Of a DNA stretch of 64,000 nucleotides, positions 39,132 to 50,200 are shown one piece after another. The notes beneath the pieces were generated by a model. The model was not told the origin of the DNA. It searched no databases and saw only the letters and a list, made by a program, of their open reading frames with translations. This DNA comes from Betaproteobacteria bacterium Ga0077527 (GTDB lineage: Bacteria; Pseudomonadota; Gammaproteobacteria; Burkholderiales; SG8-41). Location: NCBI GenBank assembly GCA_001464815.1, contig LNDW01000005.1:1-64000 (forward strand), in the 5' to 3' direction. Position numbers and translations under genes: made by a program. How positions within the stretch are numbered: the stretch's first letter is position 1; each line of letters opens with the position of its first letter.

Positions 39132-40514
39132 ATGAGCGCTTCAACATCCTCGCCGCAACTGCTGAAGACCCTGAGCACCTTTCAGCTGTGGGGTATCGCG
39201 GTCGGTCTGGTCATCTCAGGCGAATATTTCGGCTGGAGCTTTGGCTGGGCTTCCGCCGGCACTCTGGGTTTTCTGGTGACAACGCTGTTTGTCGCCGCGA
39301 TGTACACCACCTTCATTTTCAGCTTCACCGAGCTGAGCACGTCAATCCCGCATGCCGGCGGCCCCTTTGCCTATGCCCGGCGCGCGTTCGGGCCGACCGG
39401 TGGTTATTTCGCCGGCGCGGCGACGCTGGTCGAGTTCGTGTTCGCGCCGCCGGCGATTGCGCTGGCCATCGGCGCTTATCTGAACGTGCAATTTCCCGCC
39501 GTGGATCCAAAAATCGCGGCGGTGGGTGCCTATGTCGTGTTCATGTCCCTGAACATCGCCGGCGTGAGGACCGCGGCCACTTTCGAGCTGGTGGTGACCC
39601 TGATCGCGGTGTTTGAACTGCTGGTGTTCATGGGGGTGGTGGCGCCGGCATTTTCGGCCGCCAATTTCACCGCTGGGGGGTGGGCTGGATCGGATGTATT
39701 CAGCGCCGCGGCGATTCCGGGCATGATTGCCGCGATTCCGTTTGCGATCTGGTTTTTTCTTGCCATCGAGGGCGTGGCGATGGCGGCCGAAGAGACGCGT
39801 GATCCGAAGCGGTCGATACCAATCGCCTATATCAGCGGCATTCTGACCCTGGTTATGCTGGCGCTGGGGGTGATGGTCTTTGCCGGTGGTGTCGGCGACT
39901 GGACGCGGCTCGCCAACATTAACGATCCACTGCCACAGGCGATGAAGGCAGTGGTTGGCGAGTCCAGCGGCTGGCTGACCATGCTGGTCTGGCTGGGCCT
40001 GTTCGGTTTGATCGCTTCTTTTCACGGCATCATCCTCGGCTATTCCCGGCAGTGGTTTGCGCTGGCCCGCGCCGGCTATCTGCCGGCCTGTTTCGCCGCG
40101 CTGCATCCGCGGTTTCATACCCCTCACCGTGCAATCCTGGCCGGCGGTGTGGTCGGTATTGCCGCAATTTTCAGTGATCAGTGGATCCAGTTTGGTGGCC
40201 AGACCCTGACCGCCAATATCGTGACCATGGCCGTGTTCGGGGCGCTGACGATGTACATCATCAGCATGCTGGCCTTGTTCCGCCTGCGCCGCGCCGAGCC
40301 CGGATTGGAGCGTCCGTTCCTGGCGCCTTGTTACCCCTGGTTTCCGGGATTCGCGGTGCTTGCCGCCGCCGCCGCGCTGCTGGCAATCATCTGGTTCAAC
40401 CCGATGATTGCGCTGCTCTACGCCGGCATTCTTGTGCTGGGTTATGTGTACTTCCGGCTGACGCCGCAGCGGCGTGAGGCACATATCGACCCCTTGCTCG
40501 AGCGTGAGGCATGA
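39132..40514 (+). CDS. APC-family amino acid/ethanolamine permease
   Basis: 12-TM APC protein; LWGIAVGLVISGEYFGWSFGW, HAGGPFAYARRAFGPTGGYFAG. Confidence 0.88.
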   Translation: MSASTSSPQLLKTLSTFQLWGIAVGLVISGEYFGWSFGWASAGTLGFLVTTLFVAAMYTTFIFSFTELSTSIPHAGGPFAYARRAFGPTGGYFAGAATLVEFVFAPPAIALAIGAYLNVQFPAVDPKIAAVGAYVVFMSLNIAGVRTAATFELVVTLIAVFELLVFMGVVAPAFSAANFTAGGWAGSDVFSAAAIPGMIAAIPFAIWFFLAIEGVAMAAEETRDPKRSIPIAYISGILTLVMLALGVMVFAGGVGDWTRLANINDPLPQAMKAVVGESSGWLTMLVWLGLFGLIASFHGIILGYSRQWFALARAGYLPACFAALHPRFHTPHRAILAGGVVGIAAIFSDQWIQFGGQTLTANIVTMAVFGALTMYIISMLALFRLRRAEPGLERPFLAPCYPWFPGFAVLAAAAALLAIIWFNPMIALLYAGILVLGYVYFRLTPQRREAHIDPLLEREA

Positions 40515-41308
40515 GCCGGGTTGCAGCAGACGGTTATGAGAGCCCGGTGGAAGTGATCAACCCGGCGGGCCGCGGCCGCGTGGTGCTGGTATGCGAGCAC
40601 GCAAGCAGCCTGGTTCCCCCCCACCTGAACGGCCTCGGCTTGCCGCGCGCGGAAATCGAGCGCCACATCGGCTGGGACATCGGCGCGCTGGGGCTGGCAC
40701 TCGAGTGTTCGCGACTGCTCGATGCGCCACTGGTGTATGCGCGGTATTCGCGGCTGGTGCTGGACGTGAATCGCCCGGTCGATGCGCCGGATTCGATCGT
40801 CGAATCCAGCGAGGACACGCAGATTCCCGGCAATCGCAGACTTGATTCAGCCGAACGAGAGCTGCGCCAGCGGGCGATTTATGCACCCTTTCACGCCGCG
40901 CTGGCCAGTGTGGTGGCCGCACGCAGTGCGACGGATGCCGATCTCGCGGTGATCAATATCCATTCCTTCACGCCGGTGTATCGCGGCGTGGCACGGCCGT
41001 GGCAGGTGGGCGTGTTATCCGACACCGACCGCAGGCTGGCCGATGGCCTGCTGCGTGAGCTGGGTTTCGAGGCAGGCCTGGTGGTCGGTGACAATCAGCC
41101 TTATTCGCCACGTGATCGTGTTTATCACACACTTGAGCGCCACGCACAGTCACAGGGCCTGCTCAGTGCCATGATCGAGATACGCAATGACGGCCTCGGC
41201 AGCAGTGCTGATCAGCACGCATGGGCACAGCGGCTGTGCCGCGCGCTGCGCGCGGCGCTGGCCCTGGTCCAGCGGCATCCAGTCCAACAACCCAGTGGAG
41301 CCCGGTAA
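40511..41308 (+). CDS. N-formylglutamate amidohydrolase family protein
   Basis: VVLVCEHASSLVPPHLNGLGL, HIGWDIGALGLAL, INIHSFTPVYRG; ATGA overlap with permease. Confidence 0.88.
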   Translation: MSRVAADGYESPVEVINPAGRGRVVLVCEHASSLVPPHLNGLGLPRAEIERHIGWDIGALGLALECSRLLDAPLVYARYSRLVLDVNRPVDAPDSIVESSEDTQIPGNRRLDSAERELRQRAIYAPFHAALASVVAARSATDADLAVINIHSFTPVYRGVARPWQVGVLSDTDRRLADGLLRELGFEAGLVVGDNQPYSPRDRVYHTLERHAQSQGLLSAMIEIRNDGLGSSADQHAWAQRLCRALRAALALVQRHPVQQPSGAR

Positions 41309-42663
41309 TGACTCTTGAAGAACTGCGCCGCCTCGCCGCGGAAGGCCGCGTTGATACCGTGGTGGCCTGTATGGTGGACATGCAGGGGCGTCTGATCGGC
41401 AAGCGCTTCCAGGTCGAGTTTTTCCTCGACAGTGCCCACCAGGAGACGCACTGCTGCAATTACCTGCTCGCCAATGACATCGACATGGAGCCGGTGCCGG
41501 GGTACGCCGCGGCAAGCTGGGGCCAGGGTTATGGCGATTTTGTGCTCAAGCCCGATCTGGCGACGCTGCGGCTGACGCCCTGGCTGGAGGGCACCGCGCT
41601 GGTGCTTTGTGATGTGCTGGATCAGCAACACACCGACCTGCCGCACAGCCCGCGCGCGATTCTCAAGCGCCAGATCGCGCGCCTGGAGCAGCGCGGCTGG
41701 CGCGCGATGTTTGCCTCGGAGCTCGAGTTCTACCTGTTTGACGAGCCGTACGAGGCGATCCACGCCCGCAATTACGCCCATCCCAAAACCGCAAGTCTGT
41801 ATCCCGAGGACTACCATGTGCTGCAGACCACCCGCGAGGAGCCGGTGATGCGGGCGATCCGCAGGAATCTGCAGGCTGCCGGAATCCCGGTCGAGAACTC
41901 GAAAGGCGAGTGGGGGCCGGGACAGGAGGAAATCAACGTCCGTTACTGTGATGCGCTGGAAATGGCCGACCGCCACAGCATCATCAAGAACGCCTGCAAG
42001 GAAATCGCCATGCTGCAGGGAAAATCCATCACCTTCATGGCGAAGTGGCGCTACGACTATGCCGGGTCGAGCAGCCATGTGCACAATTCGCTGTGGGATG
42101 CCGCGGGCAAGACCCCCTTGTTCCACGACCCGCAGGCCGAATTCGGCATGTCGCCGCTGATGCGCGCCTGGGTCGCCGGGCAGGTGCAGTACGCCGGGGA
42201 CTTTACCTACTTTCTGGCGCCCTATATCAACTCGTACAAGCGCTTCCAGAGCGGCACCTTCGCGCCGACGCGGGCGATCTGGAGCCGTGACAACCGCACT
42301 GCCGGATTCCGTTTGTGCGCCGAGACGGGCCGCGGCATCCGCATTGAATGCCGCATCGGCGGCGCCGACCTCAATCCCTATCTCGCGTTTGCGGCACTGA
42401 TCGCGGCGGGTCTCGCCGGTATCGATGAACAGCTCGAATTGCCGCCACCGTACTCGGGTGATGCCTATCACCAGGCAGGTCTGGCTGAGATTCCGAAGAC
42501 TTTGCGAGAAGCCAGCGCAGCCTTGCGCTCGTCGCGCATGCTGCGGGCCGCCTTCGGTGATGAGGTGGTCGAGCACTACGCGCATACCGCCGACTGGGAG
42601 CAGAAGCAATATGACAGCCGCGTGACCGACTGGGAGCTGCGGCGCGGGTTTGAGCGTTACTGA
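41308..42663 (+). CDS. glutamine synthetase-like gamma-glutamylamide ligase
   Basis: VACMVDMQGRLIGKRF, ASELEFYLFDE, SHVHNSLWD, RIECRIGGADLNPYLAFAA; overlaps preceding stop. Confidence 0.9.
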   Translation: MTLEELRRLAAEGRVDTVVACMVDMQGRLIGKRFQVEFFLDSAHQETHCCNYLLANDIDMEPVPGYAAASWGQGYGDFVLKPDLATLRLTPWLEGTALVLCDVLDQQHTDLPHSPRAILKRQIARLEQRGWRAMFASELEFYLFDEPYEAIHARNYAHPKTASLYPEDYHVLQTTREEPVMRAIRRNLQAAGIPVENSKGEWGPGQEEINVRYCDALEMADRHSIIKNACKEIAMLQGKSITFMAKWRYDYAGSSSHVHNSLWDAAGKTPLFHDPQAEFGMSPLMRAWVAGQVQYAGDFTYFLAPYINSYKRFQSGTFAPTRAIWSRDNRTAGFRLCAETGRGIRIECRIGGADLNPYLAFAALIAAGLAGIDEQLELPPPYSGDAYHQAGLAEIPKTLREASAALRSSRMLRAAFGDEVVEHYAHTADWEQKQYDSRVTDWELRRGFERY

Positions 42664-42701
42664 GATGAACGTTATTGAGATGAACGTTATGAGCTGGAGC
42701 C

Positions 42702-44099
42702 ATGGATACTGAAGTAAAGCTGATTTCCCCGGTCGATGGCCGGGTCTATGCCGAGCGGCGTCATGCCACGGCGGCGGAAGTGGCGCTGGCGCTGGATGCG
42801 GCTGCTGCTGCGCAGAGGTCGTGGAAACACAGCGCCATCGCCGAGCGCGCGGCGTATTGCACTGCGGCGGTGGAGGCTATGCTGGCGATGCGTGATGAGA
42901 TCGTGCCGGAACTGGCCTGGCAGATGGGACGGCCGGTGCGTTACGGCGCGGGCGAGCTGCGCGGCTTTGAGGACCGTGCCCGTTACATGATCGGGATTGC
43001 GGGAGAGGCGCTGGCGCCGATTGCCATTGAGCCGAAGGCGGGCTTCCGTCGTTATATCCGCCGCGAGCCGCTGGGCGCCGTGCTGGTGATCGCACCATGG
43101 AACTACCCGTATCTGACCGCGGTGAATTCGGTGATTCCGGCGCTGATGGCGGGCAACAGTGTGCTGCTCAAGCACGCCACCCAGACGTTGCTGGTGGGCG
43201 AGCGTTTTGCCGAGGCCTTCCGCCGCGCCGGACTGCCGCAGGGCCTGTTCCAGAACCTGCTGATCGATCATGCGCAGGCCGCGCGGGTCATCGCCTCCGG
43301 CCGGGTGCAGCAGGTCAATTTCACCGGTTCGGTGGCCGGAGGAAAGGCCATCGAAGCGGCTGCGGCAGGGCATTTTCTGGGGGTCGGACTTGAGCTGGGC
43401 GGCAAGGATCCGGCCTATGTTCGTGCCGATGCCGACATTGGCCATGCCGTCGAGAATCTGGTGGATGGCAGTTTTTTCAATTCGGGCCAGAGCTGCTGCG
43501 GCATCGAACGCATATATGTCGAGCGCGCGGTGTATGACGAATTCGTTGAACGTTTTGCCGTACTGACGCGCGCTTACGTGCTGGGCAATCCGCTGGAGCC
43601 CGAAACCACCTTGGGACCGGTAATCAAATCTTCGGCGGCCGCGTTCGTGCGCGGCCAGATCGCCGAAGCGGTGTCGATGGGGGCAAAAACGCTGATCGAT
43701 CCGCGCAGCTTTCCGGCGGATCAGCCGGGCAGCGCCTATCTGGCGCCGCAGTTGCTGGTCGATGTCGACCACCGCATGTCGGTGATGCGCGAGGAGAGTT
43801 TCGGTCCGGTGGTGGGCATCATGCCGGTGTCCGGTGACGATGAGGCGCTGGCGCTGATGAACGACAGCGAATTCGGGCTGACCGCTTCGGTGTGGACGCA
43901 GGATATCGAAGCCGCGGAACGCATTGGCGATGGCATCAACACCGGCACCGTGTTCATGAACCGCTGTGACGCGCTGGACCCGGCGCTGGCCTGGACCGGC
44001 GTCAAGAACACCGGTCGCGGCACCACGCTGTCCCGCGTCGGCTACGAGACGCTGACACGACCCAAATCATTCCATCTTCGATACGACCTGAAATCATGA
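42702..44099 (+). CDS. aldehyde dehydrogenase
   Basis: VIAPWNYPYLTAVNSVIPALMAGNSVLLKHA, LELGGKDPAYVRADAD, FNSGQSCCGIERIYV. Confidence 0.93.
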   Translation: MDTEVKLISPVDGRVYAERRHATAAEVALALDAAAAAQRSWKHSAIAERAAYCTAAVEAMLAMRDEIVPELAWQMGRPVRYGAGELRGFEDRARYMIGIAGEALAPIAIEPKAGFRRYIRREPLGAVLVIAPWNYPYLTAVNSVIPALMAGNSVLLKHATQTLLVGERFAEAFRRAGLPQGLFQNLLIDHAQAARVIASGRVQQVNFTGSVAGGKAIEAAAAGHFLGVGLELGGKDPAYVRADADIGHAVENLVDGSFFNSGQSCCGIERIYVERAVYDEFVERFAVLTRAYVLGNPLEPETTLGPVIKSSAAAFVRGQIAEAVSMGAKTLIDPRSFPADQPGSAYLAPQLLVDVDHRMSVMREESFGPVVGIMPVSGDDEALALMNDSEFGLTASVWTQDIEAAERIGDGINTGTVFMNRCDALDPALAWTGVKNTGRGTTLSRVGYETLTRPKSFHLRYDLKS

Positions 44100-45262
44100 G
44101 TGTGCAAGCCAACTGGAATTATCCGACAGCTGTCCGCTTCGGCGCCGGCCGCGTCGGGGAACTGGCAGCAGCCTGTCGCGCCGAGGGCATCGAGCGCCCG
44201 CTGCTGGTGACGGACAGGGGGCTTGCCGCCGCGCCGATCACGCTGAAGGCGTTCGAAGTGCTGCGTGCAGCCGGGCTCGGAGCGGCGCTGTTCGCCGAGA
44301 TCAAACCCAATCCGGTGGCGGCGAATCTGGAGGCCGGTCTTGCCGCGTACCGCTCAGGCCACCATGACGGCGTGGTCGCCTTTGGCGGTGGTAGCGGACT
44401 CGACATGGGCAAGCTGATCGCCTTCATGAGCGGCCAGACCCGCCCACTGTGGGATTTCGAGGATATCAGCGACTGGTGGACCCGTGCAGATCCGGCTGGC
44501 ATCGCACCGGTGATCGCGGTGCCGACGACGGCAGGCACCGGCTCCGAGGTCGGCCGCGCCGGGGTGATCACTGATGAACGCACGCATACCAAACGTATCA
44601 TCTTTCATCCGAAAATGATGCCGCGCCTGGTGATCTGCGATCCCGAACTCACCGTGGGGATGCCGGCCCGCATCACCGCCGGCACCGGCATGGACGCGTT
44701 TTCGCATTGCCTCGAGGCATACTGCGCGCCCGGATTCCATCCGCTGGCCGACGGCATAGCGGTCGAAGGCATGCGGCTGGTCGCAGCAGCGCTGCCGCGC
44801 GCAGTGCGTGATCCTGGCGATCTTGAAGCAAGGGGGCAGATGATGGCCGCCGCGGCGATGGGCGCCACCGCCTTCCAGAAGGGGCTCGGCGGCATGCATG
44901 CGCTGTCGCATCCGGTTGGTGCTTTATACGACACGCATCACGGCATGACCAACGCCACCTTCATGCCCTATGTGCTGCAGTTCAACCGCCCGGTCATCGA
45001 GCAGCGCATCAGCCGGCTTGCTGCCTATCTGGAACTGCCAGAACCGGGCTTTGCCGGCTTCCTGTCGTTTGTGCTGCGCCTGCGGGCGGAGGTCGGTGTG
45101 CCGCACACGCTGCCGGAACTGGGTGTCGATAACCGGCAGGCGCAGAGGATTGCGGAAATGGCCGAAGCCGATCCCTCGGCTGGCGGCAATCCACTGCCGT
45201 TCAAGCGTGAAGCCGCGGCTGCGGTGTTTGCTGCGGCTCAATCCGGATCAATGGACCGCTGA
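44096..45262 (+). CDS. iron-containing alcohol dehydrogenase
   Basis: FGGGSGLDMGKLIAFM, VPTTAGTGSEVGRAGVIT, HALSHPVGALYDTHHG; ATGA overlap with aldehyde dehydrogenase. Confidence 0.93.
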   Translation: MSVQANWNYPTAVRFGAGRVGELAAACRAEGIERPLLVTDRGLAAAPITLKAFEVLRAAGLGAALFAEIKPNPVAANLEAGLAAYRSGHHDGVVAFGGGSGLDMGKLIAFMSGQTRPLWDFEDISDWWTRADPAGIAPVIAVPTTAGTGSEVGRAGVITDERTHTKRIIFHPKMMPRLVICDPELTVGMPARITAGTGMDAFSHCLEAYCAPGFHPLADGIAVEGMRLVAAALPRAVRDPGDLEARGQMMAAAAMGATAFQKGLGGMHALSHPVGALYDTHHGMTNATFMPYVLQFNRPVIEQRISRLAAYLELPEPGFAGFLSFVLRLRAEVGVPHTLPELGVDNRQAQRIAEMAEADPSAGGNPLPFKREAAAAVFAAAQSGSMDR

Positions 45263-45362
45263 AGCCTATGGCCTTTGTCGATAATTTGACTTAAGTAATT
45301 GATTTAATTAATAAAAATTATTTTTCAAGTTTTTGCTGCGCTGGCGCTGCTGCCGGTGGCGC

Positions 45363-45805
45363 TCAGAAGAACAGTGGTGGAGGGCTGATCAGACAGCCAA
45401 TAACCAGGCGCGACAGCACACCGGCAAGGCTCAGGTTCATTTCAAGTGCCACCGCGACCTGAGCGAGGTTGGCCGAGGTAAAGGCGATGTGGCGGATGTC
45501 CAGCGGCAGGCCGATGCCGGCGCTGATGGTGCCGGTCATGCAGAGAATGAAGCCGAAGACTCGGTTGCCGGCGGGGCAGCCGAGGTTTTTGTTGATACGG
45601 TGGCCCAGCACTGCAAGGGTCAGGATCCGGCTGGTGCGTGCAGATCGCGCAGGTGGGCGACGGGGCGCCGATGTGGTCTCAAGCGGCCTTGTTGTCGAAA
45701 TAGCCCGAGATCAGCCCGGCGTGGAACAACCACGCTCCGGCGATCGCGGCATGGAGCAGAGCGGAGTTTTGCAGCGGGTCGGGGTCGCGCAGCAGTCATT
45801 CTGCA
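45363..45805 (-). pseudogene. degenerate C-terminal remnant of site-specific recombinase-family (Gcr-like) gene
   Basis: NKNLGCPAGNRVFGFILCMTGTISAGIGLPLDIRHIAFTSANLAQVAV matches DRNLGGLAGNFFFGFMLGMTGTFGHLLGLPLDIRHITFSTANLAYGAV of the intact gene 51732..53756; similarity continues in other frames (GGCCTTGTTGTCGAAATA..). Confidence 0.85.
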
Positions 45806-45824
45806 GCGATGTCGATGATCCGCT

Positions 45825-47276
45825 TCAGCGCGGTCCGGCGGCCGAGGGCGACGGTGGCATCTGCACCGGGGCGGCACCTCCGGCGGACACCTGAATTTCC
45901 GGGCTCCAGCCGCCGCCCAGGGCGCGATACAACTGCACCACCGAGGCATAGGCGTCGCGCGTGGTCTGCACCAGGGCAAGTTCCGAGGAGAACGACTGCC
46001 GCTCGGCATCGAGTACCTCGAAATAGCTGGATACGCCGCCGCGATATCGCGAAGTGACCAGGCGCAGCCGCTTGGCATCGGCATCGGCAATGCGCTGCTG
46101 GCTGTCGCGCTGCTCGCGCAGGCGCTGGTAGGCCACGAGGGCGTCTTCAACTTCACGCAAGGCGTTCTGGATCGCCTGGCGGTACTGCTCAAGCGCAATG
46201 GCCTGCTGGGCCTTGGCGGCATCCACGCCGGCACCGATGGCGCCGGCGGTGAAAATCGGCAGCGTCAGCGCAGGGTTCAACGAATAGGCACGGCGGTTGC
46301 CGTCGAACAGCGTGCTCCCCTCGGGGCTGATGAAGCCGAGAAAGGCGGTCAGCGACACGGTGGGCAGGTAGGCCTTGCGCGCGGCGTTGACGTTGGCCGC
46401 CGAAGCGGCCAGCCCCTGCTCAGCAGCACGCACATCGGACCTGCGCTCGATCAGTTGTGACGGCAGTCCGGCCGGAAGCACGGGCGGCAGGGCGTAGTCG
46501 CTGAGTTTCGACTGTCTGGCGATCGGGCCGGGGTTGCGGCCGATCAGGATGGACAGCGCGTTCTCGGCCTGGACACGGCGACGTTCGAGGTCGGAAATGG
46601 TGTTTTCGGCGCCGGCCAGCAGCGATTCGGCCTGGTGCAGGTCCACTGCCGAGACTACGCCGTTGTCGAAACGCAGCTTGACCAGGCGCAGCGAATCGCG
46701 GCGCGTCGCGGCAGTGCGGTTGGCAATGTCGAGCTGCGAATCGGTGACCAGCAGGTCGAGGTAGGTCAGGGTGACCTGGGCGATCAGGCTGGTTTCCAGC
46801 GCGCGGCGGTTTTCCTCGCTGGCGATGAAGCTGCGGTAGGCGGCCTCGTTGAGCGAGCGCAGGCGGCCCCAGAGATCGATTTCCCATACCGGCATGGCCA
46901 GACCGAAGCTCTGTATTTCAGTGCTGCGGTTCTCGGTGGTGCTGGCTGCCGAGGGCTGGCGCGAGCGGTCAAAGGCGGCGTCGCCAAAGACGTTCGGATA
47001 CAACGTAGAGCGCTGGATGCCGTATTGGGCGCGGAACAGTTCGACGCGGGCCGCGGCAATGCGCAGGTCGCGGTTGTCCCTGAGTGCGGCGTTGATCAGC
47101 GCCTGCAGCTCCGGCATCCGGAACAGTTCACCCCAGGGCCGGTCAGCGAGCGATTCCGTGCCCGCCGGGCTGGACCGCCAGGCCTGTGGCAGTCCGGGGT
47201 CGGGCCGCTGGAATTGCGGGGTGCTGCAGGCGGAGAGCAGCAGTGTGAGGGCGACGGCCGGGGCGGATCTGATCAT
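45825..47276 (-). CDS. OprM/NodT-family efflux outer membrane lipoprotein
   Basis: LLSACSTPQFQRPDPGLPQAW lipobox; IGRNPGPIAR, GLPSQLIERRSDVRAAEQGLAAS. Confidence 0.92.
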   Translation of the reverse strand: MIRSAPAVALTLLLSACSTPQFQRPDPGLPQAWRSSPAGTESLADRPWGELFRMPELQALINAALRDNRDLRIAAARVELFRAQYGIQRSTLYPNVFGDAAFDRSRQPSAASTTENRSTEIQSFGLAMPVWEIDLWGRLRSLNEAAYRSFIASEENRRALETSLIAQVTLTYLDLLVTDSQLDIANRTAATRRDSLRLVKLRFDNGVVSAVDLHQAESLLAGAENTISDLERRRVQAENALSILIGRNPGPIARQSKLSDYALPPVLPAGLPSQLIERRSDVRAAEQGLAASAANVNAARKAYLPTVSLTAFLGFISPEGSTLFDGNRRAYSLNPALTLPIFTAGAIGAGVDAAKAQQAIALEQYRQAIQNALREVEDALVAYQRLREQRDSQQRIADADAKRLRLVTSRYRGGVSSYFEVLDAERQSFSSELALVQTTRDAYASVVQLYRALGGGWSPEIQVSAGGAAPVQMPPSPSAAGPR

Positions 47277-50200
47277 GGCTTGACCTTCGTCTCCGGGGCT
47301 GACGTCCTGCGCTTGTCGCCGCCGAGGTAGGTCATCGCAATGAAGTAGAACAGCGGGGTGAAGAACACGCCGACCAGCGTGGCGGCGAGCATGCCGCCGA
47401 GGATGCCGGTGCCCACCGAATGCTGGGTGGCGGCGCCGGCGCCGGAGGCCTGAACCAGCGGCAATACGCCGAGGATGAAGGCCAGTGAAGTCATCACAAT
47501 CGGCCGCAGACGCAATCGCGCCGCGTCGAGTGCCGCATCGATGACCGACAGCCCTTCCTCGTGGCGCTGTTTGGCGAATTCGACGATCAGGATGCCGTTT
47601 TTGCCGGCGAGGCCGACCAGCGTGATCAGGCTGACCTGGAAGAACACGTCATTGGGTGAATGGCGCAGGAACAGCGCGATCAGCGCGCCGAGAATGCCGA
47701 TGGGCACGATCATGAACACCGATATCGGGAGCGTCCAGCTCTCATAGAGTGCGGCGAGGAACAGGAACACGAAGATGAAGGACAGCAGGAAGATGAAACC
47801 GGCCTGGCCGCCGGAAATCTTCTCCTGCAGCGACTGCCCCGACCACTGGAAGCCCATGCCCTGGGGCAGCGCGGCAGCGGATATTTCCTCCATCGCGGTG
47901 AGTGCCTCGCCGGAACTGCGTCCCGGCGCCGCGTTGCCGCTGATCTGGACTGCGGGATAGCCGTTGTAGCGTGTCAGCGCGATCGGCGCGGAGCGGTATT
48001 CGACCGCGGCCAGTGCCGCAATCGGCACGATGTTGCCGCCGGCATTGCGCACGTAGAAACGCTGCAGATAGGCCGGATCCGAACGGAATTTTTCATCCGC
48101 CTGCATTTTCACCTTGAGGTTGGTGCCGAAGGCGCTGAACTGGTTGACGAAGCTGGAGCCGAGCAGGGTGCCGATCGTGGCGTAAACGTCGGACAGCGGA
48201 ACGCCCAGCGCCTTGGCCTTGTTGCGGTCAACGTCGACAAACAGCGTCTGCACGTTCGGTGAGGCCACGTTGCGTGCTCCGGCAAGCCGTTCGTCCTTGG
48301 CTGCTGCGGCGATCACATCACGAGCGGTCTTGTCGAGCTTTTCCCGGTCGCCGTCGAGGGCCAGCAGCCGGTAATCAAAGCCGGCGATATTGCCCATGCC
48401 CGAAATCGGCGGTTCGTTGATGGCGAATACGCGGGCCTCGGGGATGCCCAGATAGAACTTGGCGTTGAGGCGCTGGATGATGCGCCGGACATGCTGTTGC
48501 CGATCGGCGCGCTCCTCCCAGGGTTTGAGGGTGACGTAGAGGAAGCCCTGGTTGGCGTAGCGGTAGAAAATCGAAAATCCCGGAATGCTGATGATGTCCT
48601 TCACACTGGTTTCGGTGCGCACGATTGCTTCACTGCGCTTCATCACCTCGGCGACCCGTTCCGGAGAGGCGCCGGCGGGGAGGTCGACTGCGACGAACAG
48701 CGTGCCCTTGTCTTCTTCCGGCACGAAACCACCGGGGATCATCTTGAACAGGAACACAACACCGGCAAGAATCACGGCATAGATCAGCATGGAACGAACG
48801 CCGCGCTTGATCACCACGCCGACGATGCCGACGTAGCGGCTGGTGACTTTTTCGAAAAGGCGGTCAAAGGCGAGGATGGGTTTGGGCTTGTGCACCCCGG
48901 GTTTCAGGATCAGTGCGCACAGTGCCGGTGTCAGCGTCAGGGCGGTGACCGCGGACAGCAGTGTCGACACGGTGATGGTGACGGCAAACTGCTTGTAGAG
49001 GGTGCCGGTAACACCGCCAAGGAATGCGATGGGCACAAACACCGCGCAGATCACCGCAGTGACGCCGATGATCGCGCCGCCGATGCCGTCCATGGCCTTG
49101 CGCGCAGCTTCGGCCGGCGGCAGCTTGTCGTCATGCATGATTTTTTCAACGGATTCGACCACCACGATGGCATCGTCGACCACGATGCCGATGGCCAGGA
49201 CCATCGCGAACAGCGTCAGCATGTTGATCGAGAAGCCCATCAGCAGCATGCCGGCCAGGGTGCCGACCAGCGACACCGGGATGGCGATCATCGGGATGAT
49301 CGTGGCGCGGACGCTGCCGAGGAAGAGGTAAACCACCAGCAGCACCAGGATGAAGGCTTCAACGAAGGTGTGCAGCACCAGTTCGATGGAGGCGTTGACG
49401 AATACCGTGGTGTCGTAAGGCACGTCCCAGACGATGCCTTGCGGTATCGTCGGCGCCAGCTCAGCCATCTTGGCACGCACTGATTTGGCGACTTCCAGTG
49501 CGTTGGCGCCGGCCCGCAGGTAGACGCCGATGCCGGTGCCCGGCTTGCCGTTCATGCTCAGGCTGATCTGGTAGTCCTCGGCACCGAGTTCAACGCGCGC
49601 GACGTCGCGCACCCGGACCACCGACCCGTCGGCAGCGGCGCGAACGATGATGTTGGCGAACTGTTCCGGCTGGTTGTAGGTGCCGGTGGTCTGGACCGGG
49701 AAGGTCAGGACCTGGCCGCGCGGCGTCGGCGAATTGCCGATCTCGCCGACGGGGTAGTTCTGGTTTTGCTCACGAATGGCGTTGGAGACATCGGTTACGG
49801 TGAGACGGTATTTGGCCAACTGGTCGGGGTCGAGCCAGACGCGCATGGCATAGGGGTAGCCGAACAGCGTCGCTTCGCCGACGCCGCCGAGGCGCTTGAG
49901 TTCCGGAATGATGCTGGCGTTGGCCATATTGGCCAGGTATTCGCGGTCGAAGCGCGGGTCTTCGGAATACATGGTGACGATCTGCAGCATCTGCGGATTC
50001 GTCTGGTCGACGCGGATGCCGTTCTGCAGCACTGGCTGCGGCATCAGGGCTTCGACGCGCTTGACCCGGTTGTTGACTTCAACGGCGGCGATGGCGGTAT
50101 CGGTTCCGGCCTCGAATACGACATAGAGGTCCATCAGCCCGCTCGAGGAACTGGTCGAATACATATAGAGCAGGCCGTTCACACCGTTCATTTCGCGCTC

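Noticed and set aside
41212-42609. 465-aa minus-strand ORF
   Set aside because: Antisense shadow of the glutamine-synthetase-like gene, which has conserved motifs on the plus strand.
48491-49483. 330-aa plus-strand ORF rich in His/Asp/Gln
   Set aside because: Antisense to acrB; the HDHADDADV-type composition is a known artefact of reading GC-rich membrane-protein genes backwards.
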